NCBI GenBank assembly: GCA_003868215.1
Contig: QWDQ01000006.1
Span: 124,001 to 188,000 of the forward strand
DNA: 64,000 nucleotides
Reading direction: 5' to 3'
From: Pseudophaeomoniella oleicola
Taxonomy: Eukaryota; Ascomycota; Eurotiomycetes; Phaeomoniellales; Phaeomoniellaceae
The translations under genes and the position numbers were made by a program. Below the pieces are notes generated by a model. That model was not told the DNA's origin and ran no database searches. It saw nothing but the letters and a program-made list of their open reading frames with translations. Each line of letters opens with the position of its first letter. The stretch's first letter is position 1. Shown here piece by piece: positions 34,327 to 44,460 of this stretch.

Positions 34327-36559
34327 TCACATCTCCTTCCTCTTAACCAACCCCCTAAAGAAATCAAAACTGTTCCCATCGCTCATGATCTCCCACACTT
34401 TCCCCGTCCTCCGATCCTCCCACCCGATTTCCTCGGCGACCAAGAGCCCGTAGTCACGCGTGATGCCCTTGATGCGCGCGCGAGCGCTGCCACCGCTACC
34501 GTAGCCTTCCTTGGTGTCGAGCGTGACGATTTGGTCGGCGTGCAGCCAGTGGGCGTAGTAGAGGGATTCGAGTTGCGGGGAGAAGCCGGTGGCGAGGAAG
34601 GTGGTGTAGAGGGATTGGAAGGAGGTGAGGATCGAGGCGAGGAGGGTTTCGGGGTGGAAGGGGGGGAGGTGGAGAGGGGCAAGAGAGGGGGAGTGGAGGA
34701 GCGCGTTGAGGGAGGTGGTCGGTAGGGCGTTGGTGGTGTTCAGGCCGATGCCGACGACTGAGATGTAGTTTTGAGTGTCGTAGTGCGAGTTCACGAGGAT
34801 GCCGCCGATCTTTGTGTATGCTCGGCGGCTGTCTCCCTTGCCGTTCCAGGTCGGGTCGAGGGCATAGATGTCGTTGGGCCATTTCAGTTTGATCGGCACG
34901 TCACGGTACTTGGTGCCGTCGTAGTTGCGGACGCCTTGCACGACGGCCATGGCGGCGAGGTACTGGATGAATACTACGGGTGACTTGCCCATTAAATCCA
35001 TTGGATGGCGCACCACGGTGGAAAACATCAGAGAACCGGCGGGTGAGACCCAGATGTTTGAGCCTCGACCACGGCCTGCGACTTGGACGGTGGCGGTAAA
35101 CGTGAGGCCTTGCGGACAATGTCGGAGCAACGAAGGATTTCTACCAGCTAATGTCAGTATCTCTCGCGTGATATAGCAGGACGACGGACTTACTTTTCAA
35201 GTAGAGTATTGGTGCTCGTCACAACCTCTGCGTAGAGTACGCGACTACCGAACTCGATTTCTTCTTCTCTGAGTTTCTCTCTCTCGTTATAATGTTTAAG
35301 ATGTGAATAAAAGGAATGGTGGTTGAAGTATGGGGTCTCTTTCGATAACGGGTAGTCGTCCCCGTGAACAATGACTTCTTTCACCACGGCGTTGTAGTCG
35401 ACAACAGCGGTTTCGTTTGGCCCCTCGACCTGACCAGTTTGCTCTTTGCCGAGTAATGCATCCTTGAGGTTGCTCATCTTCCACGTCGACGGGTTGACCA
35501 GATGGAAGGTATCGTTCTCACCCTTGATATATCTTTCCCCTTCTTCGGTCGCGATGATTTCTTTCAATGACTCGACAAACTTCGGGCTATCACTTGGGCG
35601 CAGAGAAGACAAATGTATCCGTGACAATGATGGGACGTTTTGTTGATCGTTTACTTCCAGTCCAACCTTTAGCAGGCATGCCTTGACAAAGTCTATGCAA
35701 TGCTTCTCATCGTTGGCCAGTATGTCGACAACTTCATCAAAGTCAGGCTTGTCAGCGGAGCGATCTAGATTCACCGTTGCAAACCTGAACCGTTAGCCTA
35801 GTATATTAAGGCATTTTCCAGTTGAACTTACTCAGGATGTGGACCTGTGAGAAGCGCTGCTCCTTCTCCCACCTTGCAATAAACAACTGCGGCGGTACCA
35901 TCGCCTCCATCAACGGCAATTTTCTCATTGTAGCTAGCGAGAATCTCGACCCCCTGACTCTCATACTTCTTTGCGTCAACAAACACTCCACCGCCGTTGT
36001 AGTAGCTCCTGAAGATATCGGGCACGTTTCCAGATGCCAGTGCTGCTTTATTGACCTTCAACTCAGCCGGCCTTGCTCCTTTCTCACTGTGGTATACAAA
36101 TCCTGGAAATGCACACCCCCTACAAGTGCCCGGAAAGAAGGCTAGCTCTCGTTCACCGATGACTTCAAGCTGCTTGTTGCCAACCTCGAATTCGCAGCGG
36201 CTACTTCCATAGTAACCTCCAGCACAGAAACCGATGTAGATGCCTCCCCGCTGGACGAACTGACGGATCCTCCGGTTTCCATCACCATTCAGAGTCCGGC
36301 CATAGGGTAAGTCAGCACCGCCGGGCATAACCAAAGCAGCACAATTGGCCACCCATGGCTCTTTGAGAATCATATCACCCGTCACGGGGATGACTGCATA
36401 GCTAGAACCCAATAATCTCCGAAGAGTGTATAGACAATGGCGTACCGAATCCACTGTGGTGCCATTTCCTGCAGGTTTTGTCAGATTTACATTTGAACGC
36501 CATTCTTCTATTGTGAGCGCACCAGAGTAGACCAGGACGTTCAACTTCCTGGACGCCAT
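34327..36559 (-). CDS. BPL1: Biotin-protein ligase (holocarboxylase synthetase), three exons
   Basis: Attaches biotin to the carboxylases (acetyl-CoA and pyruvate carboxylase) via biotinyl-AMP. Exons 36559-35832, 35784-35194 and 35140-34327 (introns 47 and 53 nt) give 710 residues, close to yeast Bpl1. The N-terminal half is the glutamine-amidotransferase-like BPL_N domain (ALVMPGGADLPYG, GIYIGFCAGGYYGSSRCEFE). The catalytic domain carries VTSTNTLLEK, the biotinyl-AMP loop GRGRGSN (about 462-468) followed by IWVSPAGSLMFS, LKWPNDIY and GIGLNTTN. The C-terminal segment (ARARIKGITRDYGLLVAE) is the small BPL_C cap. Splicing restores the motif ST-N-T-LLEK/NPSLL across intron 2. All expected active-site motifs are present. 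Confidence 0.96.
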
Positions 36560-36715
36560 GATTGGTTTGTAATTATTTCGAAGTATATAAGGAGAGGATG
36601 TGCCTTTTGTAAGGTGTAGTGGAATGATTTCCCCGAGGAGGTATAAAATTTACAGTAAGTTAGTCAATCAAGAGAACATCAACAATCGCTCGTCGTTTCT
36701 TACCAGGGAACAAGT

Positions 36716-37152
36716 ATGGCAGACAAGGGGGATCAGGTGCAAACTTCGTCAGGAGTAGAAGATGACGATGAGCCTGATGAATGGTCAGCACCTTCAGACT
36801 ACGTTCTATCTCTCCATTGGTATTGTTACTGACACCGTCATTGTCATTGTAGGGACAAGCGGATTTTCAGCACCGGGTGTCACAGTAAGCAAAGCAAAGC
36901 CTATGAGAGATCACATCCAGTTTTCCAAACTGACATACTCTAGCCGAACAGCTGAAAATGAATGATTGCTACTTCGACAATAAGAAGGATTGGAGAGCAT
37001 GTAAGAAAGAAGTACGTATCAACGAGTCAATCATAGCTATTCTACCGCATCTACGCATATATACAATGACTGACTCTGTGTAGATGGAGATCTTCCGACA
37101 ATGTTGGAAGGCACATGGAAACGATCAGAGGACGGAGACCAAAGACGCCTGA
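36716..37152 (+). CDS. COA4: Cytochrome c oxidase assembly factor COA4 (twin CX9C), four exons
   Basis: A small intermembrane-space protein needed for complex IV assembly, assembled here from exons too short to appear as long frames: 36716-36783, 36853-36884, 36944-37011 and 37084-37152, introns 69, 59 and 72 nt, total 78 residues. Acidic start (VEDDDEPDEW) then DKRIFSTGCH, KMNDCYFDKKDWRACKKEME, IFRQCWKAHGNDQRTETKDA. The four cysteines form two perfect CX9C pairs, one interrupted by intron 2 and one by intron 3, and the DW.ACK..M and CW...GNDQRT text is specific to COA4/CMC3. Such proteins are imported and oxidised by Mia40. All four exons join in frame. MGM101 lies 300 bp downstream on the same strand. 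Confidence 0.93.
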
Positions 37153-37446
37153 GAAATCATGGGATGAGCATCAGAAATCTGTATATTAGTGTACATCGTG
37201 TATATCTACTCTACTCTGTTTTACAATGAATCACTTAATCAATTCGTCCGGTGGTAGATCTCTAAAAAGGCAGCTTCTTGACTCAGTTCGTCGCATGAAA
37301 GCTACATTATCAGCCTATCGTTGCTTTACCCCGGATTTAGTCGTGATTTATCTGCCTTTTGGAACTACATCTTTTGACAACGTTTGACACATTGGCAGCT
37401 CCAGCAACTTAAGTGTATCACTCTGTTTCTCTCGGAGCTTTTCAAA

Positions 37447-38415
37447 ATGTCAAACTCTCAAATAATGCGGTCGTGTACAGAGCTATTACTTGCTACCTCT
37501 CGATCAGCAGTTCTTCCAGCGGCACGCCAGGTGTCACTGCGAGAGCTCAACTCATCTTGCGCCAGACCGTCTCTCAGACCTCTCTACCCAAAGTCAACCA
37601 GGTTAGCAACCAGCCGCCACATCTCTACAAGTTCATTTCTCAGAGCGCAGACGTCAGCTCCTCCATCCTCCGCTGCTGCCCCAACATCAACATCAACACC
37701 ATCGCCATCCACAGCCTCCAAACCCACCCCCAATCTCAAATCCGGCCTATCAGACACCCCCCTGATCCTCGACGAGGGCGATTCATCTCACGATTGGACG
37801 CGCTCTTTCCATGGTCTCTCCTCGGAGCCGTTCTCCAAGGAAGCTGCAGATGTCCTCACAGCTCCTCTGAACGCTGACGACATTGAGATCAAGCCCGATG
37901 GAATAATATACCTACCAGAGATCAAGTATAGACGGATATTAAACAAGGCGTTCGGGCCTGGAGGTTGGGGATTGGCACCTAGAGGCGAGAGTATCGTAAC
38001 GGCGAAGGCGGTGACGAGGGAATACGCGCTCGTAGCTCATGGACGGTACGTTCCTCATGTTTCTCTCTTTACCTCCACAATTTCCACAATCTCCCTACAT
38101 TTCACCCACCGCTCGCCTGACACTAACACGTATTCCCTTAAAAATAGTCTCGTATCAATCTCCCGCGGCGAACAAGACTACTTCTCCCCCGACGGCATCC
38201 CGACCGCCAGCGAAGGCTGCAAATCCAATGCCATGATGCGCTGCTGCAAAGACCTCGGCGTCGCGAGCGAGCTCTGGGACCCGCGCTTCATCCGCAAGTT
38301 CAAGACCGAGCACTGTAGACAGGTCTTTGTCGATCATCAGGTGTCGAAGAAGAGGAGCGCGATCTGGGTCAGGAAGGGGGATCCGGTGTCGTATCCATGG
38401 AAGGAGGCTAGGTGA
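37447..38415 (+). CDS. MGM101: Mitochondrial genome maintenance protein MGM101 (two exons)
   Basis: Rad52-like single-strand-annealing protein of mitochondrial nucleoids. Exons 37447-38045 and 38148-38415 give 288 residues. The N-terminus is a Ser/Arg/Ala-rich mitochondrial presequence with no acidic residue in its first about 30 positions except one Glu. The core has [44 protein letters not shown] joined by splicing to [18 protein letters not shown], then [20 protein letters not shown] and [11 protein letters not shown], all diagnostic. The 102-nt intron is a multiple of three and contains no stop, so unspliced reading would insert 34 residues between HGR and LVS. The conserved sequence argues strongly that it is removed. 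The initiator ATG at 37447 follows ttcaaa. Confidence 0.95.
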   Translation: MSNSQIMRSCTELLLATSRSAVLPAARQVSLRELNSSCARPSLRPLYPKSTRLATSRHISTSSFLRAQTSAPPSSAAAPTSTSTPSPSTASKPTPNLKSGLSDTPLILDEGDSSHDWTRSFHGLSSEPFSKEAADVLTAPLNADDIEIKPDGIIYLPEIKYRRILNKAFGPGGWGLAPRGESIVTAKAVTREYALVAHGRYVPHVSLFTSTISTISLHFTHRSPDTNTYSLKNSLVSISRGEQDYFSPDGIPTASEGCKSNAMMRCCKDLGVASELWDPRFIRKFKTEHCRQVFVDHQVSKKRSAIWVRKGDPVSYPWKEAR

Positions 38416-39010
38416 GGGATCTGGAGGGGTCGGCTTGAAGAGGAAGCGGCTAGAATGGGCTCTGTATCTGGTCGGATGTCGTCTCTACCAATACGAGACA
38501 TGTATCATATTACATCAAGAATAATGACCGTCGATTTTCTCTGGTGATCATATCGAAAATCACACTAGAAAACCCCAAACTAGAGATATCATCTACTATC
38601 GTTAAGAAGAAGAGGGAATGAATGATCCTTCACCGATAGATATAAAGAAATAGAATCGCAAGGGCCAAATTTTTTTTTTCACAAGATTGTTGGGAAAATA
38701 TGTAACATATACTGCTTTCTTTCTTTCTACTTGCTACCCTCGGACGGTCTCGCGCGCGATATCACATTGAAGAAAAACCACACCACTCCCCCTTGGCCCC
38801 TCTGCTGAAAAAAAGCATACATGCAAATAATTAACTACACTAGTTAGCCCCCGGCTCCGTTGGCTGGGTGAGTCGCCTGAGATATAGAGACAGAGGTCTC
38901 ACGACCTGCTGTATGTATGCATGTATATAAAGCAATCCATCCCTAAGAGCTGGCCTGGCCTGGTCTGGCTTGGCATGGCCTCATAGCTAGCAAACCAAAG
39001 CAAGCTTCCT
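38416..39010. other. Convergent intergenic region
   Basis: About 600 bp of 3' flanking sequence between MGM101 and LSC2, with a poly-T run near 38671, ctttctttcttt near 38713, and a ggcctggcctggtctggct imperfect repeat at 38950-38976. No gene seen. Confidence 0.5.
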
Positions 39011-40658
39011 TTAAATTCCCAGAGTGAATTCAACGCCAACATCGATATCTCGGGCCATCTTGACGACCTTTGAGAACTGCACAGATTTCTCGGCAGCGCT
39101 TTGAAGGTCCTCGATGGAGAAAATCTTCAGACCGGAGTTGTTAACCTATTTCATCGATTAGCCACTGTGTGAGGAAAGCGAAAGTATATCGATGCTTACT
39201 AATTCGTGAGCCTTGGCCATGTTGGTGCCCTGGAGACGGCAGACGATGGGAGTCCTCAAGTTCATTTGCTGCACAACATTGATCAAACCCTGTGCGATAG
39301 CGTCGCATCGGACAATGCCTCCGAAGATGTTGACGAAGATCGCAGTGACCTTGGGGTCAGAGGTGATAAGTTCGAAAGCAGAACGGATAGCTTCCGGAGT
39401 AGCACCACCACCAACATCAAGGAAGTTAGCGGGTGAGCCACCGTTCAATTTGATGATATCCATGGTAGCCATGGCAAGACCGGCACCGTTGACAAGGCAG
39501 CCGATATCACCGTCAAGCTTGATGAAGTTGAGGCCATGCCTGGTGGTATTAGCGTATACCCTCGGAGACGAAGATAAAAACTTACTCAGCAGCCTTGACT
39601 TCGTCAGCATCTTCTTGAGATGGATCTCTCCAGCTGAAAACATCCTTCTGTCTGAACTCGGCGTTGTCATCGAATCCGAGCTTGGCATCCATGCAGAGTA
39701 CTTGGTGGTCAGAGGTTTCAGATAACGGGTTGATCTCAATCTGGGTAGCATCCTTTTCCATGAAAACCTTGTAGAGATTTTGGATTGTGACCTTGGCATC
39801 CTCAATGCACTGCTCTGAGAAACCCAACTGTGTTGCAATGTTCGTGGCAATCTCATCGGTAACACCGTGGTGGATGTTGATCGGAGTGGTGATGATGGCA
39901 TCTGGAGTTTCCTTCGCAACAGTCTCAATATCCATACCTCCTTGAGACGAAGCAACGATAACTGGAGATTGTGTTTGACGGTCCATCAGAATGGCAAGGT
40001 AGAACTCTCTTCGAGCGAACTTGCGCTCGCAAATATAGACAGAGTTGCAAAGGCGACCACGAGCGCCAGTCTGCTTGGTGATAAGCTTGTGGCCGATCAT
40101 CTGGCCTGCGAACATCTTCGCCTCCGTTGGCCTGGACGAGATATGGTTAAACGAAGCGATATAAGATGATATATGCTGCAGACTCACGAGTAGATCACCC
40201 GTACACCACCCTTCAGGCCATTGTCGAAGGTACCTTTTCCACGGCCTCCTGCAAGAACTTGCGCCTTGATGACCATGTCACCACCTCCTATTACAGTTAG
40301 CCTTAGATTTGCCCTGGCAGTCCATACAGAGTCACCATACCGATCTGATTAGCGACGGCTTCGGCCTCCTCTGCGGTCTTTGCGACCTCTCCTTTAGGTA
40401 CTCCAATGCCATACTGATAATCCTGTTAGAGCCTCTTCTCAGCATCGAGCGAGTATGCGCATACCGTTCTCAAGAGACCCGCTGAGAGATATTCGTGTAT
40501 CGATAGAAATCGCTTCTGCTGTGCGGCATTTCGGAGTGGTGTTTCCTGCTCGAGAGATGTTTGTCAGTAACAATTTTTGAATGAAGTTCTTTCTGTCGCA
40601 CCTGTGCAGCCCTGAAGGCGGCAGCGATAGGACGACCGCTGCGAGCAAGCTTGTACAT
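39011..40658 (-). CDS. LSC2: Succinyl-CoA ligase subunit beta, mitochondrial (seven exons)
   Basis: TCA-cycle enzyme subunit that couples succinyl-CoA cleavage to nucleotide phosphorylation. Exons 40658-40602, 40545-40465, 40413-40341, 40287-40188, 40131-39586, 39539-39200 and 39145-39011, with introns of 46-56 nt, give 443 residues. Exons 1-2 encode a mitochondrial presequence ([19 protein letters not shown]) leading into [17 protein letters not shown]. The ATP-grasp region has [14 protein letters not shown], joined across introns; then [66 protein letters not shown] and RLQGTN. All are standard beta-subunit motifs. The protein ends [12 protein letters not shown] versus GDP preference is not readable. 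The most intron-rich gene in the window. Confidence 0.96.
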
Positions 40659-40928
40659 TTTGTCAACCGATAAAAACAAGAGAGGAGAGTGGCTATGAAC
40701 AGAGGGTCAATCCAATTAACAAGTGATACTGGAAGCTCGAGATTGCAGCTCTTCGCCAAGTAGTCCCGGGTTTGGAGTGCACTACAGCCCAGCGGAACCA
40801 CAAGACTTCTTAGCTTAGCCCGGAAATTCCCGCCCTAGCATGTGCATACAATCGTCTTCTTTTTTGGAGGGTGGACTTCACAACGTCTCCATTAACGGCC
40901 ATGTTGACTATCTAGGGCACCTGAGAAG
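40659..40928. promoter_or_regulatory. Divergent promoter region, LSC2 / DUF3245-like gene
   Basis: 270 bp between two starts pointing away from each other. Inferred bidirectional promoter from position; no specific element identified. Confidence 0.45.
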
Positions 40929-41771
40929 ATGCCAAAAGGATCTTCAGGGCCTTCCGAGGCTGACATGATATTTTCGAGGGCTTCTCTGGCCCTCGCGACT
41001 TCGCAGCGCCTCATCGCATCATGGATGCCGCCGAAACCCTCTGACGAGCTCGTCAATGCAAAGACAGAGGAAGAATTGGCTAAGGAAGAAGAAGAAGATT
41101 TTAAGGTGGTACCAGAGACGTAAGTATTCACAGTGCTCTATGCGTGGGTCTACTCGGGGATTCAATGCAAATGCCATACCTGCTTGTTATAGACAACTAT
41201 CTAGATGAATATGGCCAACTAAGCTGATATATGCAGACTGGGACTCGGAGCCACGGCGCCTGCTGATGGCAACCCCCTAAACACGCTGAAAGGATCATTG
41301 ACGGCAAATGACAAACTCAAGAAGCAGCTCTTTGGGAAGAACTGGAACAAGATCCGTGCGCCGAAAGATGTCAAGCGACCTGGCGGCCCTGGAATGACCA
41401 ATCGCTTCTCTAATGACGGCGGTAATGCTCTCAAAAGTGGAGGCCATGCTGCTCCTAAGGCAAGGCCAAGTGTCACCAACAGTCAAGGTCATGGCGCCCG
41501 TGACAGTAGTGATGAGGAAGGTGGAAGATCGTCATTGGGCAAAAGCAAGAAGCGCAAGCTCTCGTCAGGAACTCCTGACACGGCTGTTGGTACAGGGAGA
41601 GATCAAAGGGTGGAAGATGATTTGCGTAAAAATGGCCTTGATGAGGTGAGCGGTGATGAGTCTCGTGAGACCCCAAAGCGCCGTGGCGTGTCCTATTTGG
41701 ACCAAGTACTGTCAGAAAGATCCAAGAAGAAAAAGAATAAGAAGCGCAAGAAAAGCGCAGAGAAAACCTGA
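40929..41771 (+). CDS. DUF3245-like basic nuclear-type protein (two exons)
   Basis: Exons 40929-41119 and 41237-41771 (intron 117 nt) give 241 residues. The first exon has ASQRLIASWMPPKPSDELVN and an acidic run (EEELAKEEEEDFKVV); the junction reads PET/LGLGATAPAD; then TANDKLKKQLFGKN. The C-terminal half is basic and disordered, ending with SYLDQVLSERSKKKKNKKRK. The combination of SWMPP, LGLGA and LxxQLxGK resembles the fungal DUF3245 family, which has no assigned function; the lysine tail suggests nuclear or nucleolar localisation. Its last about 300 coding bases lie antisense to the open frame of the BTB gene on the other strand. Confidence 0.7.
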
Positions 41772-43686
41772 ATGTGGCACCTACAGCTGAAGAGTGACTT
41801 TCCTCACGTTTGACCTTCTTCGTGACGTGACTGCTTGGTCCCGTCTCGTCCTCTCCGTCCTCGTCTTCGGTTTCATCGTCGTAAGGTGAGCTGAGTTCCC
41901 GCAATCTATCTACCTTGCATCGCATGAGTGGCTGTTTACTATACCGTTGGCACTTTTCGGATGTTGTAAGCTTGTGGCCAGTCTTTGGCGATGATCTCAG
42001 CCCGCATCCGTTGCACTCAATGCATTTATATCTTCCTGCTGGGGTCGTTCCCTTTCCATCGCATTTGAAGCAGGCGGAGAGCAACTTAGCTGGCATGCTA
42101 TGGGCTTTGCTGCTGGCTGTCGGTGAGAAATTCGTTTCCTCCTTGACTTCGGGGACGTTCTTTAAAGTGCCTCTCTTCATGAGGATCTGTCGAGGCTCTT
42201 CTATTTCCGGATCCCAAGATCCGGAATTACGTCTCATATGCCTAAAACGGACAAATTCAGTCCAACCAGACCTCATATGAAACAGTCGCTTAGCAGTCGC
42301 CTTAAGATCATCTGGACTCAGGGTTCCTTTGCCGATTTCCGATACTCCCCTTCCTCCGGCTGTCCCTTTGCTCTGAGATAACACGAAGAACGTGCGGAAG
42401 AAGTTATGGCTTTGTATTTTTGGAATCTCACAGGCCATTTCCCGGCTGGCATGCTGGGACCGGACAACGAAATCGACACAGAGTTGGCGCAGAATTTGTT
42501 CTCCCTCCATCTCTTCACTGCCTGCATCCATGTTACAGGCCCGATGAAAGACTCGGTCTATGGCTGAAGCTGGAAAGAACCCCCCTCGAGCGCAATACCG
42601 ATTGACGAGCGCTTCTATAACAGCTTCGACAAGACCAGTGGAACGGAGCTCCAGGGCCAAAATGAAAAGGTCAAGTAGGCTATGTTCTGGAATGCTGGTG
42701 TTCTTCAGTTCAGGCACGTCAACAAGCGGCAAAAAGGAGCCGGCAGTATCAAGTAGCCAATTCATGAAGAGATCGAAGGTGTTACAGCTCACTTTTTTGA
42801 GCTCCAAGATGGGGTCCTTCTGTAGTGTAGCCTGGCTAGCAGTGTTTACGATCTTCTCTTTCGCCAGATCGCTTGCTTCAAGCATTGGTATTACCGGCAC
42901 CATGTACTGGAAGGCTTCTGGTCCAACCGAAATGAGAACCCATCCCTGTCGAAATCTCCCAGCTCCGATTTGGATGCGAACATTGTCGATAAGATCTTGG
43001 GCAGCACGTAATCTTTCTGACGGCATATTGTCCTCAAGCGAATTTCTGAATAGGCCATCAAGGTTCGCGACTTGACGTCCCCTCCCAGCATCATATTCAC
43101 GAAGTCGATCCCACGAAAGAAGGGGATACCATGGTTTGAGGTCATTTGGGGCATCAGCATGTCTATTTGTTCTGTCTGAGGTCGCACCGGTGTCAAGCGG
43201 ACAATCTGTGATATGGGGTTGAGCCGCATTCATCAGCGCCGCTTCTGCAATGTTCGCCGTCGGTACGCTTATATCTGCACTACGCTGAGCATCTAGTGAG
43301 TCCGAGACTGCGTTACTGATGTAGCCAGTTGTTGGTACCTGCCTTTTGATATAGAGAAGCTCTGCGGATGTAGTCGTTGGCTCATCTTCGTCATCACCAC
43401 AAGGGGTTACGTTGGTATCAGCCTCTTCTAGTATCGAAGTTCGATCGGCCACACCTGTGGTTGGTTCAGTACAAGATTCTGATATCGTTGCTGTCTCATT
43501 GGTGAATTGCGTGCTGTTCTCTTCCGGGATGACCTTCCCCTGATCATCACTGTCTTCGAGATCACGCGGACTGTCATCCGTAGACGCACTTATACCGCTA
43601 CCCGTATACTGTTGATATAGTGATGTTGAGACATTGTCGTCTGTGGGATCCGCCTTCAGAACTGTACTTCGGGTCTCTGACTCCAT
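41473..43686 (-). CDS. BTB-like domain protein with DnaJ-type CxxCxGxG zinc motif
   Basis: Intronless frame of up to 737 residues from the ATG at 43686. Residues 1-170 are acidic and disordered. Residues about 235-390 look like a divergent BTB/POZ fold: GWVLISVGPEAFQYMVPVI, LELKKVSCNTFDLFMNWLLD, LLDLFILALELRSTGLVEAV. Around residues 560-590 a DnaJ-like pair of half-motifs occurs: CFKCDGKGT and CIECNGCG. A basic/acidic tail (TKKVKREES) follows. From about residue 639 the frame runs antisense through the coding part of the DUF3245-like gene and reads as low-complexity text, so the true C-terminus may end earlier, possibly by a splice near 41780-41810. Function unknown; a Cul3-adaptor or transcriptional role is only inference from BTB. 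Confidence 0.7.
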   Translation of the reverse strand: MESETRSTVLKADPTDDNVSTSLYQQYTGSGISASTDDSPRDLEDSDDQGKVIPEENSTQFTNETATISESCTEPTTGVADRTSILEEADTNVTPCGDDEDEPTTTSAELLYIKRQVPTTGYISNAVSDSLDAQRSADISVPTANIAEAALMNAAQPHITDCPLDTGATSDRTNRHADAPNDLKPWYPLLSWDRLREYDAGRGRQVANLDGLFRNSLEDNMPSERLRAAQDLIDNVRIQIGAGRFRQGWVLISVGPEAFQYMVPVIPMLEASDLAKEKIVNTASQATLQKDPILELKKVSCNTFDLFMNWLLDTAGSFLPLVDVPELKNTSIPEHSLLDLFILALELRSTGLVEAVIEALVNRYCARGGFFPASAIDRVFHRACNMDAGSEEMEGEQILRQLCVDFVVRSQHASREMACEIPKIQSHNFFRTFFVLSQSKGTAGGRGVSEIGKGTLSPDDLKATAKRLFHMRSGWTEFVRFRHMRRNSGSWDPEIEEPRQILMKRGTLKNVPEVKEETNFSPTASSKAHSMPAKLLSACFKCDGKGTTPAGRYKCIECNGCGLRSSPKTGHKLTTSEKCQRYSKQPLMRCKVDRLRELSSPYDDETEDEDGEDETGPSSHVTKKVKREESHSSAVGATFRFSLRFSCASYSFSSWIFLTVLGPNRTRHGALGSHETHHRSPHQGHFYANHLPPFDLSLYQQPCQEFLTRACASCFCPMTIFHLPHHYCHGRHDLDCW

Positions 43687-44460
43687 AGCTGGAAGATTAA
43701 GTTGGACTCGAGATTCTAGAAGTGGGAGGTGAGGTTACTAGGATGACATGGACGGTAGCACGATAAGAAAAGAAAAGATATTCAACGCTCTTGAAGCCAC
43801 CGGTTGGATCTCTGAGTGAATCGAGCGGTTTGCACACCTTTCCTCAAAGATCGATTGTTGCTGAAGGACGGTTTCACCTTGAGATGACTGATGTGTTTGA
43901 TGATGGGACTTGCATGATGGACGACTCCTGCAAATATATCTAGAAAATAAGAGCCGTGAATTGACCTCATAAATCAGATCTGAAATAGGCAAAGATAAGA
44001 TCAAGAGAAAAGGGGATGGACACAGTGTGAAAGACGGTGATAAAGTACGAGGGCACGTCAGTGAGTTCTTTCTGAACGATCAGCAGCGAGCTCGGCTTTT
44101 CAAAGTGCCGTAGGAATATAGCATAGGTGATGTGAGAGTAAGGAGATACTTGTCTTGTAAAGGCGTTTCTAAATGCTCTTGAAATCAAATGCCAATATCA
44201 GATCTTATTGAACACCAAGGCCTATGCTATACCACGCATGGTTGAAAGTGACAACTGATGACGTTCACTGCAGAATGCCTACCTGCCCAATAACCCTACG
44301 CGGGTATCCAAGATAAACTCATGAAACGCCCCAGTGTGACCCAGCCGGATAAAAAAATGATATACAAGTCTCGCTTTCTTTTCGCATGCTCGTCATTAAA
44401 TGCATTTCAAAGTGAGCAAAAGTCACCTCTGCTCGAGATGCCAGAACATCAACACGGATA
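43687..44460. other. Intergenic region
   Basis: About 770 bp between the BTB gene start and the SFL1 stop. Small minus-strand frames at 43738-44188 have no domain, conserved start context or splice partner. Nothing else is seen. Confidence 0.5.

Noticed and set aside
36762-36965. 67-codon frame over COA4
   Set aside because: It runs through COA4 introns and exons in the wrong frame; the four-exon twin CX9C model explains the region.
39213-39725. 170-codon plus-strand frame
   Set aside because: Antisense to LSC2 exons 5-6, which encode unmistakable succinyl-CoA ligase motifs.
42560-43075. 171-codon plus-strand frame
   Set aside because: Antisense to the BTB-like region; composition is Ser/Arg-rich and unpatterned.
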